Below, in pieces: positions 36,900-45,399 of a stretch of DNA of 64,000 nucleotides (the stretch's first letter is position 1; each line of letters opens with the position of its first letter). Source of the DNA: Acrocarpospora catenulata (GTDB lineage Bacteria; Actinomycetota; Actinomycetes; Streptosporangiales; Streptosporangiaceae); the NCBI RefSeq assembly GCF_018476525.1, contig NZ_JAHCST010000039.1, positions 1 to 64,000 on the forward strand. The letters run 5' to 3'. The notes under the pieces were generated by a model. That model made no database searches. It saw nothing but the letters and a program-made list of their open reading frames with translations, and was not told where the DNA came from. The position numbers were made by a program, and so were the translations under genes.

Positions 36900-37199
36900 A
36901 TGAACAAGAAGGAACTCGTCGACGCGATCGCGGACCGCGTCGGTGACAAGAAGACGGCCACCGAGGCGGTCAACGCCATCATCGAGGCGATCCAGCACGC
37001 GGTCGCCGGCGGCGACAAGGTTTCGATCACCGGCTTCGGCGCCTTTGAGATGGCGCACAAGCCGGCGCGCACGGCTCGGAACCCTTCGACCGGCGAGCCG
37101 ATCAAGGTGGCCGAGAGCTGGGCGCCCAAGTTCCGTCCGGGCGCGGACTTCAAGGAACTGGTCAACGCCGGCGGCAAGAAGCAAGCCAAAAAGAAGTAA
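36900..37199 (+). CDS. hup: HU-family nucleoid protein
   Basis: 99 residues from the ATG at 36900 with GGGGGAG upstream. The DNA-bending arm is present (FGAFEMAHKPARTARNPSTG), as is the NKKELVDAIADRVG start. The tail is only KKQAKKK. In Streptomyces the HU gene at this locus, beside leuD, is HupS, with a long Lys/Ala-rich extension. Here that extension is absent, so this is a short HupA-like form at the HupS position. A strong terminator follows. Confidence 0.94.
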   Translation: MNKKELVDAIADRVGDKKTATEAVNAIIEAIQHAVAGGDKVSITGFGAFEMAHKPARTARNPSTGEPIKVAESWAPKFRPGADFKELVNAGGKKQAKKK

Positions 37200-37211
37200 C
37201 CGGATTCGTCG

Positions 37212-37249
37212 AACGGCGCCCTAATTCCCAAGGGCGCCGTTCTTATTTT
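37212..37249 (+). terminator. Rho-independent terminator after HU
   Basis: AACGGCGCCC and GGGCGCCGTT form a perfect 10-bp stem with a 10-nt loop, followed by CTTATTTTG. It sits between convergent genes and overlaps the stop region of the small CSD-like gene. Confidence 0.85.
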
Positions 37250-37455
37250 GCCGAGCCAGGCACCGGGAACGTGCTCAACGTCACATAAGTGATCTTGTCG
37301 TCGGTGAGGACGAGGTTGACGCGCTGGCCCGGGCGGAGCAGGCGGAGCGGGCCCGCGTCGAAGGCGGCGGTGGAGAAGGGCAGTTCGGTGCCGTCGTCGA
37401 GGTAGACCGAACCCGAGCGGGTCGTGTCGTCGAAGGTCTTCACGGTGGCCTGCAC
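37243..37455 (-). CDS. Small beta-barrel (cold-shock-like) protein
   Basis: 70 residues from the GTG at 37455. The core reads VQATVKTFDDTTRSGSVYLDDG and later RLLRPGQRVNLVLTDD, a pattern of OB-fold/cold-shock-like strands, without the RNP motifs of classical Csp. Probably binds RNA, DNA or a partner. It lies 16 bp downstream of the TetR gene on the same strand. Confidence 0.6.
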   Translation of the reverse strand: MQATVKTFDDTTRSGSVYLDDGTELPFSTAAFDAGPLRLLRPGQRVNLVLTDDKITYVTLSTFPVPGSAK

Positions 37456-37471
37456 CCGATCAGCGTAACCC

Positions 37472-38203
37472 TCAGGATTCCTCGGGGGTCTTCTCGACGT
37501 AGGAGGCCAGGCCGCGGACCAGGATGTCCAGGCCCAGCTCGAAACGGTAGTCGTTGGACTCGTCCACCATGAGCCCGGCCATCGCGACCATGTTGGGGAA
37601 CCGGTCCGGGGGCAGGGTCGCGAAGTAGTCGGTGATCTCCTGGCGTTTGACCTCCCAGGTCGAGGGGTCCATGTCCTTGTAGCGCTCAAGCCACATGCCC
37701 TCCTCCAGGGTGAACCCCTCGATGTAGGTGGAGAGCAGGTCGCCCGCCATGGCCGCCACCCGGTCGGGCATGCCGCTGGCCCGGATGATGGCCATCAGCC
37801 GCTCCACGTGGGGGAGCAGGGTGGGCGTGAACGGCAGCTGGCCCATCGAGATGCGGGCCATGTCCCGGTGGCGCAGGAGCGCGGCCCGGCCGTCCCTGGC
37901 GAACTCCTTGAGCTGCTCCTGCCAGCGCTCCGGGTCGGGGTCCGGCAGCTCGCGGCCCTCGAACAGGCGCAGGTACATCAGCTCGAAGAGCTCGTCCTTG
38001 TTGGCGACGTGCACGTACAGCGCGGAGACGGCGACGCCGAGTTCCAGCGCGACCTGGCGCATGCTCAGCCGGTCATAGCCCTCCCGGTCCAGCACGGTGA
38101 AGGCCGCTTCCACGATCCGTTCGCGGGTGAGAGGCACCTTCGCGGGCGCCGGCCGCCGCCGTCGGCGGTCCCAGGGCGCGGCCGGAAGGTCGGTCTCGCT
38201 CAT
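37472..38203 (-). CDS. TetR-family repressor of the adjacent efflux gene
   Basis: 243 residues from the ATG at 38203, GGAG upstream. The HTH occupies residues about 25-70 (RIVEAAFTVLDREGYDRLSM, then ALELGVAVSALYVHVANK). The C-terminal part resembles the TetR_C (tetracycline-repressor-type) ligand domain. Three copies of an 11-bp palindrome fill the spacer to the divergent MFS gene, so the repressor very likely controls both. The ligand is presumably a drug or metabolite exported by the pump. Confidence 0.9.
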   Translation of the reverse strand: MSETDLPAAPWDRRRRRPAPAKVPLTRERIVEAAFTVLDREGYDRLSMRQVALELGVAVSALYVHVANKDELFELMYLRLFEGRELPDPDPERWQEQLKEFARDGRAALLRHRDMARISMGQLPFTPTLLPHVERLMAIIRASGMPDRVAAMAGDLLSTYIEGFTLEEGMWLERYKDMDPSTWEVKRQEITDYFATLPPDRFPNMVAMAGLMVDESNDYRFELGLDILVRGLASYVEKTPEES

Positions 38204-38272
38204 TTCTCCATCACCTCTCGACCCGCACTCTATTGAACATCGCTCGTGAAAGCGAACAGCACACTTGTTCAC

Positions 38273-38322
38273 TGAACAGTGTTCATGCTAGAACAGTGTT
38301 CATCGTGACCTGAACACTGTTC
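38273..38322. promoter_or_regulatory. Triple TetR operator (GAACASTGTTC)
   Basis: TGAACAGTGTTCA (38273-38285), GAACAGTGTTC (38291-38301) and GAACACTGTTC (38312-38322) are near-identical palindromes with centres 17 and 21 bp apart. A further TGTTCA-CT-GAACA pairing overlaps the first at 38265-38277. They lie between the TetR and MFS genes and would cover both promoters. Confidence 0.8.
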
Positions 38323-38346
38323 TTCTCCCCTTCTGGAGCTTCAAAG

Positions 38347-39822
38347 ATGACCACCACGGTACCCCCCGCCACGGGCGAACCCGGGTCCGCGGAATCCGGC
38401 GAGGCCGCCGGTTACCGCTGGCGCTGGGCGGCCCTCTTCGTGATCCTCGGCGCGGAGATCATGGACCTGATCGACGCCATGGTCACCAACATCGCCGCCC
38501 CCCACATCCGCGCCGAGCTGGGCGGCTCGGCCGGCGTCATCCAGTGGCTCGGCGCCGCGTACATGCTCGCCATGGCCACCGGCCTGCTCACCGGCGGGCG
38601 GCTGGGCGACATCTACGGCCGCCGCCGCATGTTCCTGGTGGGCGCGGCCGGCTTCACCCTCGGCTCGCTGCTCTGCGGGCTGGCCCAGTCGCCGGAGATA
38701 CTGGTCGGGGCCCGCGTGTTCCAGGGGCTCTTCGCGGCCGTCATGATCCCGCAGGGCCTCGGCATGATCAGGGAGATGTTCTCGCCCAAGGAGATGGCCA
38801 CCGCGTTCGGCCTGTTCGGGCCGGTCATGGGCCTGGCCTCGGTGGGCGGCCCGATCCTGGCCGGGTGGCTGATCGACGCCGACTACTTCGGCTCCGGCTG
38901 GCGCATGATCTTCCTGATCAACCTGCCGGTCGGCCTGCTCGCCTTCGCCGCCGGGCTGCGCTTCCTGCCCGAGTCCCGCTCGCCGCACCCGCTCCGGCTG
39001 GACCTGCTCGGCGTCGCGCTGGCCTCGGCGGCCGGGCTGCTCGTCGTCTTCCCGCTGGTGCAGGGCCGCGAGCACGACTGGCCGGCCTGGGCGTTCGTGA
39101 TGATCGCCGCCTCGGCCGCGGTGTTCGGCCTGTTCGGCTGGTACCAGTCCCGCCGGGCCGCCACCGGGCGGGACCCGCTGGTCGTGCCCAGCCTCTTCCG
39201 CAAGCGCGCCTTCAACGGCGGCCTGGTCACCGGCATGGTGTTCTTCGCGGGCATGTCCGGCTTCATGCTGGTCTTCAACCTGTACACGCAGATCGGCCTG
39301 GGCTACTCGCCGCTGAAGGCCGGTCTGGCCGGGGTGCCCTGGTCGGTCGGCATGATCTTCGGCTTCGGCCTGGCCCAGCCGCTGCTCAAGTTCGGCCGCC
39401 GCTGCTTCCAGGCGGGCACGATCATCATGATGGCCGGCGCGGCCGGTGTCTGGTTCACCCTCCACCTGGAGGGCCTGGGCGTGACCCCCTGGCAGCTCAC
39501 CCCCGCCCTGGTGGTCACCGGCCTCGGCATGGGCCTGCTCATGGCCCCCTTCTTCGACCTGGTCCTGGCCGGGGTGGAGGACCACGAGTCCGGGTCGGCC
39601 TCCGGCACGCTGACCGCCGTCCAGCAGCTCGGCAACGCCTTCGGGGTGGCGCTGCTCGGCACCGTCTTCTTCGACCTGCTCGGCGTGCGGCCCACCGGGG
39701 CGAGCTTCGAGAACGCGATGGAGACCACGCTCTGGGTGGTGGTCGGCATGCTGGCGCTGACCTTCGTGGTCTCCTTCCTGCTGCCGCGCAGGGCCAGGGA
39801 GGACCAGCCGTCAGCGCACTAG
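38347..39822 (+). CDS. DHA2-type MFS drug exporter
   Basis: 491 residues with about 14 hydrophobic segments, the EmrB/QacA layout. The motif GGRLGDIYGRRRMFLVG lies in the loop between helices 2 and 3, an Asp sits in helix 1 (EIMDLIDAMVTNIAAPHI), and GPVMGLASVGGPILAGWL is motif C. Proton-driven efflux of drugs or metabolites. GGAG lies 8 bases before the ATG. Controlled by the divergent TetR; the 3' end overlaps the convergent cofC by 12 bp. Confidence 0.92.
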   Translation: MTTTVPPATGEPGSAESGEAAGYRWRWAALFVILGAEIMDLIDAMVTNIAAPHIRAELGGSAGVIQWLGAAYMLAMATGLLTGGRLGDIYGRRRMFLVGAAGFTLGSLLCGLAQSPEILVGARVFQGLFAAVMIPQGLGMIREMFSPKEMATAFGLFGPVMGLASVGGPILAGWLIDADYFGSGWRMIFLINLPVGLLAFAAGLRFLPESRSPHPLRLDLLGVALASAAGLLVVFPLVQGREHDWPAWAFVMIAASAAVFGLFGWYQSRRAATGRDPLVVPSLFRKRAFNGGLVTGMVFFAGMSGFMLVFNLYTQIGLGYSPLKAGLAGVPWSVGMIFGFGLAQPLLKFGRRCFQAGTIIMMAGAAGVWFTLHLEGLGVTPWQLTPALVVTGLGMGLLMAPFFDLVLAGVEDHESGSASGTLTAVQQLGNAFGVALLGTVFFDLLGVRPTGASFENAMETTLWVVVGMLALTFVVSFLLPRRAREDQPSAH

Positions 39823-40467
39823 CAGGCGGGCCACGGCGGCGGTGTGCGGGCCCAGGCCCAGCCTCGCCGCCTCGGCCAGGTCCTCGATGGTGTCCACGTC
39901 CCGCCGGACCGTGGCGACCCCTTCCAGGCGCAGCTCCTTGGCCCCGCCCGACAGGTGCCGGGCCCGGGACTCACCGCCGAAACCGGGGCGGAAGGGGATG
40001 CCGGGGCCGGTGGCGTACAGCGTGGTGCCGACCTCGGCCGCGTCCGGGAGGAAGGCCGCGTCGAACTCCCCGGCCGCGGCCAGCACGGTGGCCAGCTCGG
40101 CAGGGCGGAGCGCGGGCAGATCGGCCTGGAGGGCGGCCACGGGGGCGCCGGGCGTCAGCCGTACGGCGTGGGCGTGGCCGGCCCGGAGGGCGGCGTTGAG
40201 GCCCCGGCCGGGGTCGGGGACCACCAGGGCGCCGAGTGCGGCCAGCCGGGCGGCGGGCACGGGATCGGCGGTCACCACGATCACCCGGGCCACCAGGGCG
40301 CAGGCCAGCGCGGCCCCGACGGTGTCGGCGGCGACGGCCACCGCCAGCTCCTCCCGGTGCGGCCCCGCCGCCCCGGCCAACCGGGTCTTGGCCTTGATCA
40401 GGGTCTTGACCGGGACGACCACCGACCATCGCCGGTCCTGTCCAACCTGCTGCATAACCTTAAGCAT
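39811..40467 (-). CDS. cofC: CofC/FbiD guanylyltransferase of cofactor F420 synthesis
   Basis: 218 residues from the ATG at 40467 (214 from 40455). The nucleotidyltransferase core is present: SVVVPVKTLIKAKTRL at the start, LVVPDPGRGLNAALRAG, and VAALQADLPALRP. It couples GTP with 2-phospholactate or phosphoenolpyruvate to make the side-chain donor for F420. No other F420 gene is in the window. The position between a drug exporter and plsC agrees with the Streptomyces order. Confidence 0.88.
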   Translation of the reverse strand: MLKVMQQVGQDRRWSVVVPVKTLIKAKTRLAGAAGPHREELAVAVAADTVGAALACALVARVIVVTADPVPAARLAALGALVVPDPGRGLNAALRAGHAHAVRLTPGAPVAALQADLPALRPAELATVLAAAGEFDAAFLPDAAEVGTTLYATGPGIPFRPGFGGESRARHLSGGAKELRLEGVATVRRDVDTIEDLAEAARLGLGPHTAAVARLLVR

Positions 40468-40536
40468 CGCGCCTCGACATCGGCTCGGGCCAACCGGGAG
40501 ACTGACCCGGAAAGACCCGCCGAGTGAGGAACACGC

Positions 40537-41247
40537 ATGAGCCGCCGCCCTGGACGGCCGACCCGCTTCTGGGAAGCGGTCGCCGTGGTGATCGTCAAGC
40601 CTCTGTCGCGGCTGCTGGTGAAGCGGGACTGGCGGCGTGGGGACCGGATTCCGCGCCAGGGCGGGATCATCGTCGCCGCCAACCACCTGTCCTGGGCCGA
40701 TCCGGTGCTGCTCGCGCACTACCTGCACCACAACGGGCGCTGGCCGGTGATCCTGGCCAAGGCGGGGTTGTTCCGGGTGCCGGTGCTCGGCTACCTGGTC
40801 CGGGAGCTGCGGGCGATCCCGGTCGAGCGGAACAGCTCCGCGGCCACCGACTCGCTGGCGGTGGCCGAGCGGCGGCTGCGGGAGGGCTCCTGCGTGCTCT
40901 TCTACCCGGAGGGCACGATCACCCGCGATCCGGACCTGTGGCCGATGGCCGGCAAGACCGGCGTGGCCCGGCTGGCGCTGATGACCGGCGCCCCCGTGAT
41001 CCCGATCGCGCACTGGGGGGCCCAGGAGCTGTTGCCGTACGGGCAGACCCGGCCACGGCTGTTCCCCCGCAAGACCTTCCGGGTGCTGGCCGGGCCGCCG
41101 GTGGACCTGTCGGCGTACGACGGGAAGGAAGCGCACGGTGAGGTGCTGCGGGAGGCCACCGCCGACATCATGGCCGCCGTGACGGCGCAGCTCGCCGAGC
41201 TCAGGGGTGAGAAAGAACCGCTAACCGATGACGACGGCGTACGGTGA
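40537..41247 (+). CDS. plsC: 1-acylglycerol-3-phosphate acyltransferase (PlsC family)
   Basis: 236 residues. The HX4D catalytic motif is AANHLSWADPVLL, followed by FYPEGTITRDPD as the substrate-binding motif. Peripheral membrane enzyme making phosphatidate from lysophosphatidate. Next to gpsA, which makes glycerol-3-phosphate, so the two feed phospholipid synthesis; the end of plsC is only 4 bp from the preferred gpsA start. Confidence 0.9.
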   Translation: MSRRPGRPTRFWEAVAVVIVKPLSRLLVKRDWRRGDRIPRQGGIIVAANHLSWADPVLLAHYLHHNGRWPVILAKAGLFRVPVLGYLVRELRAIPVERNSSAATDSLAVAERRLREGSCVLFYPEGTITRDPDLWPMAGKTGVARLALMTGAPVIPIAHWGAQELLPYGQTRPRLFPRKTFRVLAGPPVDLSAYDGKEAHGEVLREATADIMAAVTAQLAELRGEKEPLTDDDGVR

Positions 41248-41251
41248 GGGG

Positions 41252-42274
41252 ATGACCGTACAGGGATCAACCAAGGCTGCCGTGTTCGGGACCGGCTCGT
41301 GGGGCACCACTTTCGGGATGATCCTCGCCGAGGCGGGCACCGAGACGACATTGTGGGGGCGGCGCAAGGAGATCGTCGAGGCCATCGACGTCCGGCACGA
41401 GAACCCTGAGTACCTGCCGGGCCTGCGGCTGCCGGAGGGCCTGCGGGCCACCGTTGATCCGGCCGAGGCGATGCACGGCGCCGACTTCGTGGTGCTGGCC
41501 GTCCCGGCCCAGACCCTGCGGGCCAACCTGACGGCCTGGAAGCCGTACCTGCCGCGGGACGCGGTGCTGGTCAGCCTGATGAAGGGCATCGAGCTGGGCA
41601 CCACCAAGCGGATGAGCGAGGTCATCGTGGAGGTGGCCGAGGTGCCGCAGGACCAGGTGGCCGTGGTTTCCGGGCCCAACCTGGTGCCCGAGCTGGCCCG
41701 GCGGCAGCCGGCTGGGGCCGTGGTGGCCTGCTCCGACCTGACGGTGGCCGACCGGCTCCAGGATGCCTGCCACCTGCCCTGGTTCCGCACCTACACCAAC
41801 CCGGACGTGGTCGGGGTGGAGCTGGGCGGCGCGGTGAAGAACGTGATCGCGCTGGCCGTGGGGGTCGGGGTCGGCATGGGCCTGGGTGACAACCTGGCCG
41901 CCACCCTGATGACCCGGGGTCTGGCCGAGATCTCCCGGCTGGGTGCCGCGCTCGGCGCCGACCCGCACACCTTCGCCGGTCTGGCCGGTATGGGGGATCT
42001 GATCGCGACCTGCACCTCGCCGCTCTCCAGGAACCGCACCTTCGGCGAGAACCTCGGGCGGGGCATGTCGCTGGCCGAGGTGGTGGCGGTCACCAAGCAG
42101 ACCGCGGAGGGCGTGAAGTCCTGCGAGTCGGTGCTGGACCTGGCCACCAAGCACGACGTGGAGATGCCGATCACCGAGGTGGTGGTCGCGGTGGTGCACG
42201 ACGGGATGACCCCCGGCGAGGCCGCGATGCTCCTGATGTCACGAACGCCCAAGCCCGAACGATATGGCGTGTGA
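41252..42274 (+). CDS. gpsA: NAD(P)H-dependent glycerol-3-phosphate dehydrogenase
   Basis: 340 residues from the ATG at 41252; the ATG at 41228, inside plsC, is possible. The Rossmann motif is VFGTGSWGTTFG. SLMKGIELGTTK holds the catalytic Lys, VSGPNLVPELARRQP the phosphate loop, and GGAVKNVIALAVG the second catalytic Lys. It reduces dihydroxyacetone phosphate to glycerol-3-phosphate for lipids. Likely co-transcribed with plsC. Confidence 0.93.
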   Translation: MTVQGSTKAAVFGTGSWGTTFGMILAEAGTETTLWGRRKEIVEAIDVRHENPEYLPGLRLPEGLRATVDPAEAMHGADFVVLAVPAQTLRANLTAWKPYLPRDAVLVSLMKGIELGTTKRMSEVIVEVAEVPQDQVAVVSGPNLVPELARRQPAGAVVACSDLTVADRLQDACHLPWFRTYTNPDVVGVELGGAVKNVIALAVGVGVGMGLGDNLAATLMTRGLAEISRLGAALGADPHTFAGLAGMGDLIATCTSPLSRNRTFGENLGRGMSLAEVVAVTKQTAEGVKSCESVLDLATKHDVEMPITEVVVAVVHDGMTPGEAAMLLMSRTPKPERYGV

Positions 42275-42307
42275 TTTCTGTTTCCTGAGGAAGCTGGTGA
42301 TTCGCCG

Positions 42308-43537
42308 GTGAAGCGCAGCCAGAGGAGGCTCGGGGAGAACTCCCGGGCCGTCCACCTGCCCGAGCCGACCACCCCACGCCAGGTCCCGATCGGGCTGCCC
42401 ATCTGGCGGAGCGCGGCCTGGACCTTCGACAGCACCTCGCAGCAGGCCGACGTGCTGGCCGAGCACATCCCGGGCTACGCCTACAGCCGCATCGACAACC
42501 CCACGGTGGCCGCCTTCGCGGCGGGGGTGGCCTCCCTGGAGGGGGCCGCCGCGCCGGAGGACGTGGCCGGGCAGGCGTTCTCCTCCGGGATGGCCGCGAT
42601 CAACGCGGTCCTGATGACCTTCCTGCGGGCCGGCTCGCACGTGGTGGCCCCCGCCCCCGTGCACGGGGCCACGTACTCGCTGCTCGCCAACGTGCTCTCC
42701 CGGTTCGGGGTCTCCGCCGACTTCGTCGACTACGCCGACCTGCGCCGGGTGCGCGGCGCCGTCCGCACCAGCACCAAGATCCTGTACGCGGAGACGCTGG
42801 CCAACCCGACCATGGCGGTGGCCGACATCCGCGGCCTCTACCGGGTGGCCAGGGAGGCGGGCGCGCTGCTGGTGGTGGACTCCACCTTCGCCACCCCCGT
42901 GGTCTGCCGCCCGCTGGAGCACGGCGCCGACCTGGTGGTGCACTCGGCCACCAAGTACCTGGGCGGGCACGACGACTGCATGGGCGGGGTGGTGGTGGGC
43001 CGCCCCGACCTGATCGGCCAGCTCCGCGAGGTGCGCATCGACACCGGCGCCTCGCTCTCCCCTGACGACGCCTTCCTGCTCCGGCGCGGCCTGGAGACGC
43101 TGCCGCTCCGGGTGCGCCGGATGTGCTCCACCGCCATGGTCTTCGCCGCCGCCATCGCCAAGCATCCGGCGGTCCGGCGGGTGGACTACCCCGGCCTGCC
43201 CAGCCATCGGGGGCACCAGCTGGCCCGGCAGCTCTTCGACTCGGGACCGGAGGGCACCCGGTTCGGCGCGGTGGTCACGGTCACCCCGCACGGCGGGTAC
43301 GCGGCGGGGGTGGCGCTGGCCGACGCGCTGCAGATGGCCAGGATCGCCACCTCGATGGGCGGCACCCACACCAAGGTCGCTCACCTGGCCTCGGTCACCC
43401 GCGCCGACGAGGCGCTCTCCGGGGTGGACGCGGGAGCCGTACGGTTCGCCATCGGCCTGGAGGACGCCGAGGATCTGATCGCGGATGCCACCCAGGCCCT
43501 GGACGCGCTCAGGAGCGTGTCACCCTCGCGTGGCTGA
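42308..43537 (+). CDS. Cys/Met-metabolism PLP enzyme (MetB/MegL-like)
   Basis: 409 residues, GTG start. Fold-type I PLP enzyme of the transsulfuration family. The PLP Lys is in VVHSATKYLGGHDD. YSRIDNPTVAAF near residue 58 gives the Tyr/Arg that bind phosphate of the neighbouring subunit, and YAETLANPTMAVADI is family-typical. Cystathionine gamma-synthase, gamma-lyase and methionine gamma-lyase cannot be told apart by eye. It is 33 bp after gpsA, possibly in the same transcript. Confidence 0.85.
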   Translation: MKRSQRRLGENSRAVHLPEPTTPRQVPIGLPIWRSAAWTFDSTSQQADVLAEHIPGYAYSRIDNPTVAAFAAGVASLEGAAAPEDVAGQAFSSGMAAINAVLMTFLRAGSHVVAPAPVHGATYSLLANVLSRFGVSADFVDYADLRRVRGAVRTSTKILYAETLANPTMAVADIRGLYRVAREAGALLVVDSTFATPVVCRPLEHGADLVVHSATKYLGGHDDCMGGVVVGRPDLIGQLREVRIDTGASLSPDDAFLLRRGLETLPLRVRRMCSTAMVFAAAIAKHPAVRRVDYPGLPSHRGHQLARQLFDSGPEGTRFGAVVTVTPHGGYAAGVALADALQMARIATSMGGTHTKVAHLASVTRADEALSGVDAGAVRFAIGLEDAEDLIADATQALDALRSVSPSRG

Positions 43538-43577
43538 CAAGGCCTTTTGACTGTCACTCAGGGTAGATTCGGGCGTC

Positions 43578-44672
43578 ATGAGCAAGATTCGTGTAGCGGT
43601 GGTATTCGGCGGGCGCAACTCCGAGCATGCGGTCTCCCTGATGGGCGCCGGCAGCGTGCTGGCGGCGATCGACCGGGACAAGTACGAGGTGATCCCGATC
43701 GGGATCGCCCAGGACGGGCGGTGGGTGCTCGCCGCCGCCGGTCAGCGCTACGCGATCGAGGGCGCCCAGCTACCCGAGGTGGACACCTCGGGCGCGGAGC
43801 TTGCGCTGCCCTCCCACGCGGGGACCGTGGTGGCGCTCTCGCCCGGTGAGATCCCGCGCCCGCTGGGGGAGGTGGACGTGGTCTTCCCGGTGCTGCACGG
43901 GGCGTTCGGGGAGGACGGCACGTTGCAGGGGCTGCTGGAGATGGCCGGGGTGCCGTACGTGGGGTCGGGGGTGCTGGCCAGTTCGGTCGGCATGGACAAG
44001 GGCTACATGAAGCTGGTGCTGAAGGCGGCGGGGCTGCCGACGGTGGCGCACGTCGTGGTGCCGGACCGGGCCTGGCGTACCGACCGGGCCCGGGTGCTGA
44101 AGGAGATCGAGGAACTCGGCTGGCCGGTCTTCGTGAAGCCGGCCAGGGCCGGGTCCTCCCAGGGCATCTCCAAGGCCGAGGACCAGGCGCAGCTGGAGGC
44201 GGCCATCGAGTTCGCGCGTACGCACGATCCGAAGGTGCTGGTGGAGGCGGCCGTCACCGGGCGGGAGATCGAGTGCGCGGTGCTGGAGTCGCTGGGAGAC
44301 GCGGCCCCGGAGGCGAGCGTGCCGGGGGAGGTGGTGGTCCAGGGCGGGCAGGTGTTCTACGACTTCGAGGCCAAGTACTACCCCGACCAGATCACCCTGG
44401 AAGTGCCCGCCGACCTGCCCGCCGACGCCACCCAGGAGCTGCGGTCGATGGCGGTCCGGGCGTACGAGGCGCTGGGGTGCGAGGGGCTGGCCCGGGTGGA
44501 CTTCTTCTACACCCCGGACGGGGAACTGATCGTCAACGAGATCAACACGATGCCCGGGTTCACCTCGACCTCGGTGGCGCCGCAGCTGTGGATGGCCACG
44601 GGGCTCGCCTACCCGCAGCTGGTGGACCGGCTCATTCAGCTGGCCCTGGACCGTCCGGTGGGGTTGCGCTAG
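43578..44672 (+). CDS. ddl: D-alanine--D-alanine ligase
   Basis: 364 residues. The N-terminal FGGRNSEHAVSLMGA motif is followed by an ATP-grasp fold with the PARAGSSQGISKA loop and NEINTMPGFTSTS, which carries metal- and substrate-binding residues. It makes the D-Ala-D-Ala end of peptidoglycan stems. No ribosome site is evident, and TAGATT 8 bases before the ATG suggests a near-leaderless message. The last 4 bp overlap the convergent lipoprotein gene. Confidence 0.95.
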   Translation: MSKIRVAVVFGGRNSEHAVSLMGAGSVLAAIDRDKYEVIPIGIAQDGRWVLAAAGQRYAIEGAQLPEVDTSGAELALPSHAGTVVALSPGEIPRPLGEVDVVFPVLHGAFGEDGTLQGLLEMAGVPYVGSGVLASSVGMDKGYMKLVLKAAGLPTVAHVVVPDRAWRTDRARVLKEIEELGWPVFVKPARAGSSQGISKAEDQAQLEAAIEFARTHDPKVLVEAAVTGREIECAVLESLGDAAPEASVPGEVVVQGGQVFYDFEAKYYPDQITLEVPADLPADATQELRSMAVRAYEALGCEGLARVDFFYTPDGELIVNEINTMPGFTSTSVAPQLWMATGLAYPQLVDRLIQLALDRPVGLR

Positions 44673-45100
44673 GGGATCGTCGCCTTGATGGGGTCGGCAA
44701 GCTCGACCAGTACGGCGCCCACCTGGTGGGTGGGGGCGATGGTCACCTCGACGTACGCCTCCCGGTTCACCGTCGTGAAAAGTGCAGGCTTCTGGGGATC
44801 GGCGTACCAGCCGACGCCGTTGACGTCGGTGACGTTGTCGGTGGGCGCCATCTTCGCCGGCCGGTCCACGCCGCAGCGCACCGTGATCTCTCCGGCGCCC
44901 CAGACCGCCACGTACGGCGAGTGGGGTTCGGACTCGGCCCGGATCAGCCCGTCCACGGTGCGCGGCAGCGCGGACTCCAGCTTCACGCAGTCCTCGGCCA
45001 CCCGGCCCGTCGGCGTGGGCGGTTCGACGCGAACGGTGGCAGAGCAGGCCACCAGCGTCAACGCGGCGGCTCCGCCCAGCAGGAGCTTGCTCGGAGTCAT
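44669..45100 (-). CDS. DUF3515 lipoprotein
   Basis: 143 residues. The signal peptide ends in LTLVAC, a lipobox. The mature part has a conserved-looking Cys pair (EDCVKL and VRCGVD) and WGAGEITVRCG, typical of the actinobacterial DUF3515 family. It is the usual partner of ddl in this neighbourhood. Function unknown; membrane-anchored on the outside, perhaps near peptidoglycan synthesis. Confidence 0.82.
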   Translation of the reverse strand: MTPSKLLLGGAAALTLVACSATVRVEPPTPTGRVAEDCVKLESALPRTVDGLIRAESEPHSPYVAVWGAGEITVRCGVDRPAKMAPTDNVTDVNGVGWYADPQKPALFTTVNREAYVEVTIAPTHQVGAVLVELADPIKATIP

Positions 45101-45101
45101 C

Positions 45102-45335
45102 TCAAATATGAACGATCGGACACGTAAGCGTACGTGTGATCCCTTCCACGGCCTGGATCTGGGCCACCACGAGCTTGCCGAGCTCGTCGACGTTCCGCGC
45201 CTCCGCCCGGACGATCACATCGTACGGACCGGTGACGTCCTCGGCCTGCGTGACACCGGGAATCGCGGCGATCGCGCCGGCCACGGCGGCGGCCTTGCCG
45301 ACCTCGGTCTGGATAAGGATGTAGGCCTGCACCAT
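45102..45335 (-). CDS. Stand-alone Lrp/AsnC ligand-binding (RAM) domain protein
   Basis: 77 residues: only the alpha-beta RAM domain of Lrp proteins (VQAYILIQTEVGKAAAVAGA, then GPYDVIVRAEARNVDELGKL), with no helix-turn-helix. Such small SMLs bind amino acids and may modulate full-length Lrp proteins. The same gene stands beside ddl and thiL in Streptomyces. Divergent from thiL. Confidence 0.88.
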   Translation of the reverse strand: MVQAYILIQTEVGKAAAVAGAIAAIPGVTQAEDVTGPYDVIVRAEARNVDELGKLVVAQIQAVEGITRTLTCPIVHI

Positions 45336-45399
45336 CAGGTCCTCCCGGGATTGATCACCACCGAAAGGTCAACGTACCCCGAACACCAGGAGGTGTGAC

